Origin: Rhodosporidiobolus odoratus
Taxonomy: Eukaryota; Basidiomycota; Microbotryomycetes; Sporidiobolales; Sporidiobolaceae
DNA: 64,000 nt
Assembly: GCA_034387635.1 (NCBI GenBank)
Contig: JAOANU010000021.1
Coordinates: 186,001 to 250,000, forward strand
Reading direction: 5' to 3'
This document shows, one piece after another, positions 41,101 to 52,369 of this stretch (positions are counted from its first letter, which is position 1; each line of letters opens with the position of its first letter). The translations under genes and the position numbers were made by a program. The notes below the pieces were generated by a model. It was not told the origin of the DNA. It ran no database searches and saw nothing but the letters and a program-made list of their open reading frames with translations.

Positions 41101-41567
41101 AGCTTTCTCTGCTTCAACTTGTCATCCATCTCGCCTTCGACTCCCTTCCCATCCAATTCCGCCCAAACCTTGTCCGGCACGCTGAAGCTGAACCTGACGA
41201 AAGCGCCTCCATCTTTAGCTCGTGGGTCGACACCTTCGACCTGTACGTCGTAGGCTTTGTCCTTGGGCACGAGTCCCCGAACGCGAGCGAGGAGGTCGTC
41301 TGTTTGGAATCGACTGACGAAGTAGCGAAGGTCCCAAACTCCTACGCGGATAGGGAACAGTTGGTTGTACCACAGGTAGGCAGTCTTGCGGCTAGAGGGT
41401 TCTTCAGTGACGATTGAGGGCGAGAGTTGCGAGTCTGAGGTGGGATTTAGAGGAGGAGGAGTGGAGGGCGATGTCAACGTAGAGGCTAGGCGGGGATGCG
41501 TAAGACGCGGTAGATGAGGGCGAGAGTAATACGAGTGAAGCCGCACGCTTCTATCTAATCTTAGCAT
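38183..41567 (-). CDS. YME2: YME2/RNA12-like mitochondrial inner-membrane protein, 930 aa
   Basis: Exons 41567-41055, 40985-40839, 40773-40236, 40171-40096, 40033-39829, 39761-39379, 39262-39181, 39113-38712 and 38629-38183. The N-terminus (MLRLDRSVRLHSYYSRPHL) is an Arg-rich presequence. An RRM-like fold (PQEELYEIFRPYGKIHDIV) starts near residue 222, a membrane span (RIVIPLLVALLGTTAAVFF) near 310, and a P-loop (GPRGSGKT) near 407, followed by NILTIDCD and a long AAA-like C-terminal region ending in a coiled coil. This order is diagnostic of Yme2, which in yeast limits escape of mitochondrial DNA and organises nucleoids from the inner membrane. A Ser/Ala/Glu-rich insert (about 480-560) is lineage-specific. 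Confidence 0.93.
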
Positions 41568-41906
41568 GTTGTCGAGGTGAGCTGGACGAGGCACAAAATC
41601 GACCAGCGCAATGACGCCGCGAGGAAACTCAAGTAACTCCGTCCTATGCAGGTCAAGTCGCTCGACCGTCCACACACACGTATATGGCGCGTCCGATGCG
41701 CATGATGCATCCCGAGTAGCGCGCGATGAGCTACCTCGAAAGAAAAAGGAAAAGTGCGGAAGACGTTTTCTTGCGCCTTGCACTTCGGTACAGCTCTCAC
41801 GGTGTTTACGGTGTTATGGATCATGCCCGTAGGCCCTCAACATATGCTCCATGGCTGCCCGCGTCAGCAGAGCGGGACGGACCACAACCATCTATTTTTC
41901 CCTCGT
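41568..41906. other. Short intergenic region (YME2 promoter)
   Basis: About 340 bp between the MocA-family stop and the YME2 start on the same strand. No gene seen. Confidence 0.5.
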
Positions 41907-43389
41907 TTACAGCTTGGCCTCGCGCCTCTCCCGCTCCCCCGCCTCCCTGATAGCCCAAGTCAGCTCATACGTCTGAAGCGCCTGCTCAAACGTACAATTG
42001 GGCCTGCCGGCGACCAGCGCGTCTATCTGAGTTGAGAAGGCGTCGTCTTGGGGGAAAGTGTAGACTTCGACTGCGGTAGCCAAGGAGGGAGAGCAAAACC
42101 CGTTTCAGTCCAATCTCAGACGATAGGAGATGAGAGATGAGAGACGGGAAGGATGCGAACCTTCTGAGCTTATATCCGATTGATACACGAATAATTTCGG
42201 CTCGTCCGAATACATATCTGTCAATTTGAACGTGGTCCCATCCGCAATCACCTCAAACTCAGTCTGATACTTATTTCCATGCAGTCCGACGACATGCGTC
42301 AGTGCCCCTACGGCTCCTCCTTGGTATTTCCAGATGGAGGAAGTGTACCGCGGGATACGAGAGTCGGTGGGAATGGTTGATTCTTCGTCAAAGCCGATTT
42401 TGCAGAGCTGGCCCGGAGGGTCGGAGTGTTCGACGGTATGGGTATGGACGGTGGGAAGGTGGGCGGGGCCGCCGAACAATAGGCTTATCGCGACGAGGTG
42501 GGTGGCTTGCTCGACGATTGCTGCCAAAAGAACGCGAAGATGACTGAGTACGCGTAAGGCTACTCGCAGCTGGACGAAGCAGGGTTCACTAAGGGACAGG
42601 AATATGACGAGGAAGCGAAGGGACACGCACGACCGCAAGACTTGTTGACATCCCACCAAGCCGGTTTCCTCGCAAACTCATACGCCATATAATACCTAGC
42701 GCTGGTACCCATGACCTTCAACCCCTTCTCCTTTACAATCCTCTGAATGATCTCTACCGCCTTTAAGGAGTTCATGAAGTACCCGACACCAACGACGGCC
42801 CCACTCGCTTGGTAGGCTTCGTAGACTTCCCTCTGACCGTTGAACACCGACGGCGGCGCGGCGCTGATTGGCTTCTCGACCAGCCACCGCTTGGTCCGCG
42901 GTAGAGCTTTGAGCAAACGCAAGTCGAGGTCCGCAGGAGGGTTTTTGCAGCCCCGAAAGTGGGGAGGAGCGCCGACGATCACCAGATCGACGGGAGTGTT
43001 GGCGCCAAGCGCAGTAGCGGCCTCGTCCGGTGTTGTCCACACTGCAGCATAGTCATAGCCGGGAATGCCTGCTTTGACCTTGAGGGCGAGCTGCTGCTTT
43101 GCTCGTGTGAGGTCCGGGTCGATAATGCCCAGAACCTTAAGCGAAGCACCGAGCGACCTACAGAGTATATTCTCAGTTGTCGTCCTGCTCTGCGATACGG
43201 CTCTCCACCAGCCCTCGCTGGGCGTTGCCTCAAGACCCAGCGACGCGGGTCATGACGTCGACGTGGGAAGGGACGTTTGAAAGATGCGCACCTTTCCAAC
43301 CTCAATGAGTGATTCCATGGTCCTTCGGGGGAGCCAAAATTGATTTCCCCAGCCCCGACGTAGATGACAGTGAAGGCTTGAGTAGCCAT
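41907..43389 (-). CDS. Gfo/Idh/MocA-family NAD(P)-dependent oxidoreductase, 381 aa
   Basis: Exons 43389-43292, 43157-42634, 42520-42161 and 42070-41907. The N-terminal Rossmann strand-turn (TVIYVGAGEINFGSP) is followed by LGIIDPD, VDLVIVGAPPHFRG and the family's catalytic EKP motif (WLVEKPISAAP). The C-terminal half carries WWDVNKSCGAIVEQATHLV, whose His fits the substrate-site dyad, and FEQALQTYELTWAI at the end. The family oxidises or reduces sugars, inositols and related polyols; specificity cannot be read from sequence. The nucleotide loop is slightly unusual (GAGEINFG instead of GxGxxG). No operon-like partner is evident. Confidence 0.88.
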
Positions 43390-43715
43390 ATTGAGAAATG
43401 AAATCAAGGAACTGCTGAGAAATGGGAGGCCAAGTCGAGAGGTATCGAGACCTTAATGGACGGTGCCGATCCCTGTTTGTAGTGTGTAGAGAGGTCCTCC
43501 GAGCAGGTGCAGCAGCCGCAGCGGAAGCAGCAACGAAAGACGCGCACAGCCCGTCGGAGTTGCAGAACTGGATAGCTTGCATTTGACTGCACTCCGGCGT
43601 ACGGCCTAAAGAGAGCCCAAAGGAGTTGACCAACGAAATACGAAAAAGCGACAAGGAAAAACGAAAAATAGAACCGCGTGAGGAGAGTCCAACAACCTCC
43701 CGTTAGTCCTCCTGC
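43390..43715. other. Short intergenic region
   Basis: About 330 bp with no gene. It should contain the promoter of the MocA-family gene and the 3' UTR of the dynactin gene. Confidence 0.5.
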
Positions 43716-46700
43716 TTAAGCGCTCCCCACCCCGATCCACGGCCTACCATTCCCGGCAACACTGATCGGTCGAACCTGCATCAACCTCTCCCACTTCCTC
43801 TCCAACCCCCTCGCGCGTTCCCTCTCGGCCCAAAGTTGATGTTTAGGATCCCTCCCAAGCGGCCTCCAGGCCTTGCGACCCTCCGCTCCGATAGGTTTGA
43901 TCTGAGAGACGTCGACCAACCTCGGACTGGCGGAGAGGAGACGGGCCTCTCGGAGAAGGAGTCTGGATTGCGTGGCAAAAGATTGGACGGGAAGAGGTCC
44001 GGGTTGGACAGGATCAGAGAAGGAAGGCCGGGGTTGCTCGGCTTCTTCTCCTTGGTCTCCGGGCGGTTCGGGAGTGAGGGGCGGAGTTGGTGGGAGGGAG
44101 TACGTGGGAAGAGAGTCGAGGGTCGAGAGGAGGTCTTGCGATTTGAGAAACGAATTTTCGGAACGAAGGAAGCGGAGGGCGGATCGGAGGGAGGTGATTT
44201 GCTCGATGAGGTAGGCGGTTTCCATATTGCCTTCGTAAGCGACTGGATCGGTAGTTGGCGCCGAGGTCGTTGCGCTTCCTGCGAGTTGAAAGCGATGCAT
44301 CAGGAAAGGCTCGCAACGAGAGGTGAGGACTAGCGCACCATGCTTCTCCACCGCCGCCGTCGACTGCTTCAGCTTTCCAAGCTCCTGTTCCAACTTGTCC
44401 AAATCCCTCTGCAGTACCTCGTTCGCCTCTTCATACGTCCTCTCCTGCTTTCGACTCTTGGCCAACTCTGATTCAAGCTGAGCCAAAGCATCCGCTTGCT
44501 TCTTGACCCCTTCCATACGCTTCTCCATGAGTTCGATCTTGACTGCCGACTCTTGATAGGTTTGCTCCTGCAAATGACCCTCACCGTCAGCAGTGACGCC
44601 GGCGGGGAGAGAAGGGCAAATCGAACCTTGGTCCGCATGTCCCTCACGAGATCCCGTATCTCCTCGTTCAGCTTGACTACCTTGCGCTCGGCGTCGACAT
44701 TGATCGCAGCTTCGGACTGCAAGTCCGCCACCCGCTGGAGCCAGGGCGCCTTGAAGGAAACTATCGACGTGGCGATGCAGTCAGGCGATCGGCTTGCGGA
44801 AAGAGGTGGTGCAGAGTCAGAGGATCGAGACGTACGTTTGACCACTCGTTCAGCATCCATCGCACTGGTCAATGTGGTTCCAACATTCTGCGACAACTGC
44901 ACAAGCAAGGCGTTGATCTCCTCCAGTGGGCGCGGTGACTGCTTCCCCAGCTCAACAGCTGCGATCTCTTTGGCAATCGTGAGAAGGGTGGCCAACTGAA
45001 GCGGTTGCTTTGAAGACCGCACTTCGGCGCAGTAGTGAGAGATGTCGGAAGCGAGCTGCATCGACGCGGGTCAGCCAGATCTGCGCAGAAGATGCAGTAA
45101 GCAAGCGCACCTTGACGACAGCGCCAGCGATGGCGGAACTGTTGTACGCGAGGGTTTCGAGACCTTCGGCATGTTCGAGACTAAGAGCAGAGGAGTTTGA
45201 CGTGAGGTCGTCGAATCGTCGAAGCAGCTTCCTGCGAAGCGGAAGGACGCAGGGCTCAGCTCCGGGCCTCCATGTGGAAAGAGGAAGGGAAAACAAGGGC
45301 GTACTTGGTGAGCACCTTGGCATTTCGAGCGTGATTGACCAAGTTTTGCAGCGGCTTGAACAGGGTGTCGTCAATGTTGGCATCGCTGAGCTCCACCTCG
45401 ACATCTATCGAGTGCCGCGACGTTAGCCTTCTTCGAGCAATGTAGGAATGGGAGGGAAGTGAAGCGTACCCGGATCACGACTAATTGTCGCAATCAGCTG
45501 CTTCGCGAACCCAGAAGCAGCTGCGATCGTGTCAAAGTCGAGATCGAGCACCGTGACACAGGCCACCTCACGCTCGGCCAGGTCAAGCGTAGGTTCAAGG
45601 CCTTGCAAGTGAGTGTCGGCAAGATGTTCCGCTTGGGCGATGAAGCTGCGGGTGCCAGAAAGGTCAGTCTCGAAGCCGTCCCGAAAGCTAATGGCACGAT
45701 CAGAAGGAAGAACGGCGACGCACCCTTCCACCTCTTTAGCCGCATCCACCTCCTTCAGTTCCTCCCTCCTCAGCGCCTCGATAAACGCATCGACCTTCTT
45801 CTCGACCGGGGCGACTTCTCTGAATACCTGGCCGAACTTCAAGAAGACGTCGGGCGGGCAGCGCTTGAGGTGAGCGGCAAAGCGCTTGTTGAGCGAGGAA
45901 AAGTGGGAAAGTTTGGCTCGGGTCTGTCGAAAATGATGCAGTGTTAGTATGCTGAGGACTGCAATAGTGAGGGAGAAAGAGCAGGACAGTAAAGTACCTC
46001 GCATATGCCAACAAGGTTCTCCGGTACAACTCCATCCAAGGCCTCGCTTACCGGGTGATTCTGCTCGATGAACATGCTGACAAGGTCGACTTTGTAGGCG
46101 ATCCGCTCGAAGAAGAGCAACGCGTCGACTGCGTCGGCGTCGGAGTCGAAGAAAGCGGGGAGAAGGTAGGGCTATTCGGCAGGATCTCAAGGTCAGCGCC
46201 GTAGCCGCGCCGAAAGGCAGTACGGGGAAAGACAGACCTTGACAATCGAAAGATGCTCCGCGGCTTGCTGTGCCTCCAGCTTACGGAGCTCTAGGTCGAT
46301 AGCTTTGACCTGACTCTTGAGCACGGAAGATTGCAGTTTCATATTAAGGTTCAACATGGCTTGCGATTGACTGGTAAGGCTTTGTGATTCGCTGGCTTGA
46401 GTCGCTTGGTGCTCGCGGAGTTGCTCAAGATCGCTGTACATATCTGTGAGTCAGCGACGACCGAAGACGGGTGGCAGCTGTATAGGGAGAACGGCATACC
46501 CTTGTAAGCTCAACACCAACTCCCTGAATTGCCCAATCGTGTTCTCGTAGTCTGCGCAACTGTCTTCGAGCGTGTCGCCACGCCGACGTAGATCTTGTAG
46601 AGTCAGGTCCTTGAGGTCTGCAAGTCAAGACAATGATGCGAGAGGGGACAGAGGGCAAAGAGTATGAGTCGCGAGTTCGGTCCAGCAAGAGCAAAGAGCG

Positions 46701-49511
46701 ATGTACCGAGTTCCTCCTGCAGCTGTTTCTCGGTCTCAATGTGACTCTCTTCCAATTCATCCGCCAACTCCTTGAGGGCCTCGAGTTCTTCGATGTCAGC
46801 CTTCAGTAGCTCATTGTCCTGCAGTACGGGTCGCAGGGAAGCTGATTAGCGCTCTCGCCTCGATCGACGAGGAGAGACAATTCAGGTAGGCGACGCAGCG
46901 TACATCCTGCAGCTTCATGTTTCTGTCGGTCAGCTCTTCAAGCATATCCTGCGCTTCGGCCGCAACGTCGAGTTGAGCCTTGAGATCCTCAATCTTGGCT
47001 TCCGCCTCGTCCAGCTCGACGGCCATATTGTCGAGGTCGCCTACGGATTTCAGCCGTGTCAGCATGCGGAGACCAGAGAGAGAAAGACGAGAACCACAGG
47101 AGCGTACCTTGCAGGTCAGCGCTCAAGTCAAGCTCCTTCTCAAGCGCTTCGATCTTGCGCTTCGACTCGGACTCGGTTTCGGCGGTCAGGTCCCGCATTC
47201 TGTACGACCGTAAAGACATTGATTCACCGTGAGCCCGCATATACCCAGGCAGGCGAGTCGCAGCCTTCGGACATATCGAATTGCGGACGTACCGGATCAA
47301 CGCGTCCTTTAGCCTGACATTCTGCTTCTCCATCTGCCTGAACGCAAGCGAAGACGGGCCAGAAGTGCTTACGCCTGCTTCGGCCTCGTCGCCCTCAGCA
47401 CCAGCCGACCGAGCGATCTCGGCGTCGCCCATGCCCTCGAGTCGAGCTATACGTCAAGAACCACAGCAATCTGCATCAGCGATGTGACCGAGGGAGCGAG
47501 ACTGCACATGGTCAAGCGTACCGTTCTCTTCCTTGACCACCTCGACCTCAACTTCCAATTCAGCCAAAGTCTCCTCCAACTCCTTGACCTTGGCCTGCGC
47601 CTCCTCAAGCTCGCTCTCGGCAATCTCCTTGTCCAGCAAAGAGTGTTCGACCTGTTCCTGCAGGTCTTCAAATTTGCTCCGAGTCGAATCGAGGTTTATG
47701 CTGAGGTCTTTGTTCTGCGGGGTGGCGACGACAGTCAGCGTCGAGTCTGGGCCAAAGCGCAGTGTAGAAATCGACGGACCTCTCTCTTGAGCTCTTTCAC
47801 CTCCCCCGCCAACTCAGCTACCCTTAATTTGGTCTTTTCCTTGACCCTGTTCCACTCTTCTTGCTCCTCCTTGACCCTTTCCAAGTCTCGCAGCTTTTCC
47901 CGATCTTCAGCCCGGCGGCGCTCGAGGATGGAAAGCTTGGAATGGAGCTCATCGTAGAGGCGTTGAGGCACGGTCTAATTGAGATTGGGTATTGTTCGCA
48001 AGGTGAGGTCCGAGGTCGAACGGTGGGTTGCGAGAATTGAGAGTATATAGCGTCTGTCAGCTATTGAATCGCAAGCGCAGCGAGAGCAGGCAAATACACG
48101 CACCGCTTCGACCGCCTTCCGCTTGTCCGTCGCCTTCAAAGAGAACGGATTATCCTCCATCTCAACCTCAGCATTCGAGCCGCGCCTAACCCCCGACATC
48201 GACTTTGACGGGCTCGAACTCCGGCTCGGTACATCTTCTTCCTCGTCCACCTCGTCTTCTTCCGCGACTGCATCCCTCTCCCCATCCCCGCGCCCGCCCA
48301 CCTCACTCAAGACGCTCACATCGCTCTCCCTCCTCCCCAGCCCTGTCGTGCTAGAAGCGGCGCTGAAGGGTCTCCGCGCCAACCCTGCGCTCGAAGCAGA
48401 AGAAGCCGACACAGCGCTCCCTCCTGATCGCTGCCGCTGCATCGCCAGGCTCGTACCGCTACCCGTTCTTGACGAGAAAGAAGGGGTAGCGAGACTCCCG
48501 CCAGGGGACAGAGCCGGAGACCGCAATCCGGCAGTTTGAACTGGTGTACCCGCGTTTGCTGTGTTGCCTCGAGCTGTCGCTAATCGACTGGCTTTCGGTG
48601 TAGGTAGGGCGGGAGGTGGCATGGCCGGGGCGAAGTTGGCCTGGCCTGTCGGGACTTTGGAGGCGGAAGCTACCGAGGACGATGAGGATGAGGTTGTGGC
48701 TCGAGAGGGAGTAGGACGAGCGAGTCCACTAGTCAAAGAGGCAGTAGTAGCTCTCGGCGTGGGCGGAACGAGCCCGCTTGTGCCGGGAGGAGTTCTTCGT
48801 GGGGTAGGCGGAGGGAGAGCATCAGACGGTGGTGAGAGGGTCTGGGCAATGGAAGCTCGTCGTGGCGGAAGAGTGCTTGAGGCGGAAGACGGTGGTCGTG
48901 AGGAAGCAATCGAGGGGCGAGGCGCGATCTTGGCCGGGGTAGGGCGAGAAGCTGTAGCGCTCGTATTGCTGGAATTGGAGGCTACAGAGGAGGGCCGACG
49001 AGGTGCGGTCGAAGACGACGGAGTCAGGGACGGCCTTCCCGCAGCCGAAGGGCGGGATGGTGGGCGAGCAGCTGCGGAAGGCGGTCTCGTTGAGGCGGAC
49101 GAGAGTGGGCGCGAGGAGGAAGATGAAAGTGGGCGAGAAGAAGATGTCGAGGGCAAAGGTGGCGACTTGAAGCTCGTGGCGGAAGGCGTAGGCGACTGGC
49201 GGCCGGTAGAAGCCAATGTGCATGAGCAAATCGGATGAATCGAGCGAAAGCAACGGAAAACGTACCGGGCTACCTTCCTCGTCTCCACCTCCTACGACTT
49301 TGACCATACTGGCCCGAACGAAGACGCCGTAACCCTCTTCACACGTAAAATACCGCGCTCCTGCCACGCTGCCATCGTTCTTGCCTGCCATCTCGTCCAG
49401 TTCAACCCCGACCCATTTGCCTGCCGCAAAGCTGGTTTGCCCGACGAACCGCACACTTCCTGTTCCGGCCGAAACCAAGACGCGGGCATTGAGGGGAATG
49501 ACAGCTGCCAT
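43716..49511 (-). CDS. NIP100: Dynactin p150Glued subunit with CAP-Gly domain, 1497 aa, 19 exons
   Basis: Exons, 5' to 3': 49511-49266, 49195-48104, 47974-47780, 47714-47522, 47446-47293, 47199-47108, 47040-46904, 46818-46707, 46617-46500, 46433-46238, 46171-45998, 45923-45724, 45687-45470, 45404-45305, 45231-45111, 45055-44836, 44760-44627, 44567-44339 and 44278-43716. The CAP-Gly domain (about residues 8-75) keeps the microtubule-binding GKNDGSV motif. A Ser/Pro/Arg-rich basic region (83-440) follows, then a first coiled coil (about 447-835), the dynactin domain (starting near [15 protein letters not shown], residue 846) and a second coiled coil (about 1140-1340). It is the arm of dynactin that links dynein to microtubule plus ends and cargo. 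Exon 10 must start at the acceptor at 46434-46435; a nearer AG breaks the frame. Confidence 0.95.
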
Positions 49512-50424
49512 GCTGCCTTGCTTGTGCTATATGTGAGGTTGAGCGACGCGGGCTTGCTGGTCTTCGAGGGGAGGTGGGGTGAAGGTAATAAAGCTAGAAG
49601 CAGGACCACCGAGTCGTTCCGCGCTACCGGCGCTACTGTGCAAGGTCTGTTCCGTCTACCACCGCGGTACGATCTGGCTGCTGTTGAGCAGCGTAGTGGA
49701 GTGGGCGGCCGGAGCGCGAACGGCGAGGAGAAAGCTGTTGGAACTTGACGGGCTGAGTCGGGAACAGGAATGCGATACCAGTGATACCTCGAAGAGACGT
49801 CTGACAGTCTTCAGCTGTGCATACAAGTGGATCGAGCAGAGCAAACACCGGCAAACCAGTTTCGTGTCTGGCGGCAGACTCCCTTCGGTTTCCATAGTGG
49901 CACAAGGCTCTGTCTGGACTGCCAGTGGCGCATCCAAGCGTACTTATGACAACTACATGCTCTGCAGAACCCCGCAAGGCATCCTCCAAAGCGACCATCG
50001 TTTGTCTTCCCCCTACTCTCCCGCATCGGCTACAATCGAACTCAGCAGCGACATGTACACAGCAGGACGTGCTGCACCGACAACCTCAACGCTTCGCCAG
50101 GCTGTTGCGACCTTGCCATACGCTCGCGCCAATGTACCGGACATTCTAGCCAAACCTGACGTCGCAAACCCATTACAATGCACCGTCGCACGTCCACCTT
50201 GTCCTTTCTTACCGACCCGGCTCGTTCAAGTACCCTCCACAGTGGATGAGTAAACATGGCCGGGGCAAAGAGGCGAACGTAAGCCATTCGAGGTCGCGCG
50301 AAGAGGCCAGAGAGGGGAGAAGAAAAATAGGCTCACCCGGTTCGTGCACCGGCTGTCAGCTTCGCAGAACCGACGACGGCGGTCAAGCGAGCATCTGTCG
50401 GACATGCGGACTCAGTATTGGAGC

Positions 50425-51813
50425 TCAGACGTTGCTATACCTGGGCAAATAGAGAAAAAGAAAGGTAAGCCTTACCGAAGACACGGCACCTGTCTCTTGA
50501 TCAATGTTAAACACGTGGTCTCCAGCCAACATCCAACGCAGCTGACCGTTTGATCTCCCCTCCAGGAATCTTTGGGTGATCGAGGACGGGCAGGGGAAGT
50601 AAAACCCGACTTGCTCGAAGTGAGGCGGAAGCGTTGGAAGGAATTCCTCGTAGATGTCTTGGCAGGTGTAGTGTCGTATGCCCCGGTCTGCCTTCTCGTG
50701 GATGAAGAGGCGAGTGAGAGAGCGGAAGTGCGAGAGGGCGGGAGCCAGGAGGGAGAGAAGGCGCGAGATTGGCGGGAGAAGAGATCGAAGGGTGAGGGTG
50801 CGGAGAGAAGTGAAGGAGGCATGGTTATCGATCAGCCACCGTACCCACCCATCTGCTTCGAGCTCCCAGCCCAATTCCAGGGAAGAGAGGCTGGATGGGC
50901 TGAGCGAATGCAGGAGGGAGAAGTAAGGAGACGACGGGAGAAGAATTTGCGGGGATCTGGTGTGGTGGGAGGCGCCGAGAGAGAAGTGGCTCAGCGGAAG
51001 GTGAAGAGAGGGGATAGCAGACAGGGACGAGGGCGGGCCGATCCGGAAGAGGCTGATGTCGAGGGAGGTAAGAGAGGGGAGAAGCTCGAGAAGTTTCAGA
51101 AGATCGCCTTCGTCCCGCTCCGGGAGATCCCACGCTCCGAGGAACTCGCCTGCCAGCACCAGGCTTTTGAGTCGCGGACGAGAGGGACAGGTCAACAACG
51201 CCGTCCACATGTCTTTGAAACACCCCGCCGGAAAATCAAACGTCTCGAAAGCGGTCAGACGATCCAGCCTCGCCAAAAGGCGGACGAACGACGACGCTTC
51301 CTCGACCGCGTCGTAGTCGGGGACCCAATTCCAAAACGGGTTGTCCTCATTCGGTTTCAACCCCGAACCGTAATCCTTTTCCCGCCAGCGCAGCGTGCGC
51401 ACCATACGCAGCAAGCGCTTTCTTGAGCTGCGGTCAGGTGCCGCTGCCAGCCGGGAAGCGGGAAGGGTCAATACCTCGAATAACAGCCCTTGAGAGACGT
51501 CCCTCAGGTCGCGGCAGACCAACGAGGTTGACTGGGCAAGGTCTCTTCCCCAGGTGCTTCCACCAGCCAATCCAACAATGTAATCTAGCACCTCGAACGG
51601 TAGGCGGGGAGGGGAAGGTGCGTGGCTGCCGTTATCGAGCGTGGTGGAGTTGGTGGCCGGCGGGAACGTCGAGGAGAGTGTACGACTTGACAGATTGAGT
51701 CGGGGACGGCGAAGCGATACGAGTGATACCGTATGTATCAGGCTCAGAGTCCTCACTTGGGCATACAAGCGGATCGAGCGGTGTAAATACGACGAACTCG
51801 CGACGAACCACAT
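50425..51813 (-). CDS. F-box/LRR-like protein, copy A, 462 aa as an open frame
   Basis: An uninterrupted frame starts MWFVASSSYLHRSIRLYAQV; the F-box-like segment (LPFEVLDYIVGLAGG, then STSLVCRDLRDVSQGLLFEV) lies near residues 75-120. Leucine-repeat-like strands follow (LKSLVLAGEFL, LTSLDISLFRIG, LSSLELGWELEADGWVRWL, LRTLTLRSL). F-box proteins bind Skp1 and bring substrates to SCF ubiquitin ligases. It is about 70% similar by eye to copy B at 52370. The first 70 residues are not shared with copy B's ATG, so the true start may be internal. The last 20 residues may be retained intron: a GTGCCG donor near 50505 spliced to about 50405 gives an ending shared in frame with copy B. Confidence 0.75.
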   Translation of the reverse strand: MWFVASSSYLHRSIRLYAQVRTLSLIHTVSLVSLRRPRLNLSSRTLSSTFPPATNSTTLDNGSHAPSPPRLPFEVLDYIVGLAGGSTWGRDLAQSTSLVCRDLRDVSQGLLFEVLTLPASRLAAAPDRSSRKRLLRMVRTLRWREKDYGSGLKPNEDNPFWNWVPDYDAVEEASSFVRLLARLDRLTAFETFDFPAGCFKDMWTALLTCPSRPRLKSLVLAGEFLGAWDLPERDEGDLLKLLELLPSLTSLDISLFRIGPPSSLSAIPSLHLPLSHFSLGASHHTRSPQILLPSSPYFSLLHSLSPSSLSSLELGWELEADGWVRWLIDNHASFTSLRTLTLRSLLPPISRLLSLLAPALSHFRSLTRLFIHEKADRGIRHYTCQDIYEEFLPTLPPHFEQVGFYFPCPSSITQRFLEGRSNGQLRWMLAGDHVFNIDQETGAVSSVRLTFLFLYLPRYSNV

Positions 51814-52369
51814 TCGCGTTTGGCTGTAGACTACAGTTTACAGCTTAGCACAGCGCTCTGTCCACTTGGCTAGTGCAGCATTCGACCGTATCTATATACG
51901 CTACATGCTCTGCAGAACCAGACCATAATTCTGCAAAGTGACCATCGCTTGTCTCCCGCCGACTCTCCGCGCCCGACGGCCACAACCAACCCACAAGCGG
52001 CATGATGGTATACGACAGGGACGTGCTGCAGCGACAACCTAAACACTCTGCCAGACTGATCTGACCTCGGCACAAGAATGCGTTCGCGTACAGCACCTTT
52101 CAGCGAAACCTGGACACCCTTACAGCGCAGCATTACCCGTTCACTGGCCCTTCTCCCAAACCTCCGTCGTAGTCGAATCTTCTACAGTGGATGAGTAAAC
52201 ATGGCCGGGGCAAAAAGGCGAACGTAAGCCATTCGAGGTCGCGCGAAGAGGCCAGAGAGGGGCGAAGAAAAATAGGCTCACCCAATTCATAAACCGGCTG
52301 TCAGCTCCGCAGAACCGACGACAGCGATCGCACGAGCATCTGCTGGACATGCAAAGTCAGTATTGGAGC
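51814..52369. other. Inter-copy spacer
   Basis: Degenerate copy of the leader and 3' flank of the duplicated unit. It holds the copy A promoter and the probable last exon of copy B (about 52290-52345). Confidence 0.5.

Noticed and set aside
48561..49238. 225-codon plus-strand frame rich in Gly, Glu and Val
   Set aside because: It lies opposite the Ser/Pro/Arg-rich region of dynactin p150Glued, whose frame is confirmed by CAP-Gly and the downstream coiled coil.
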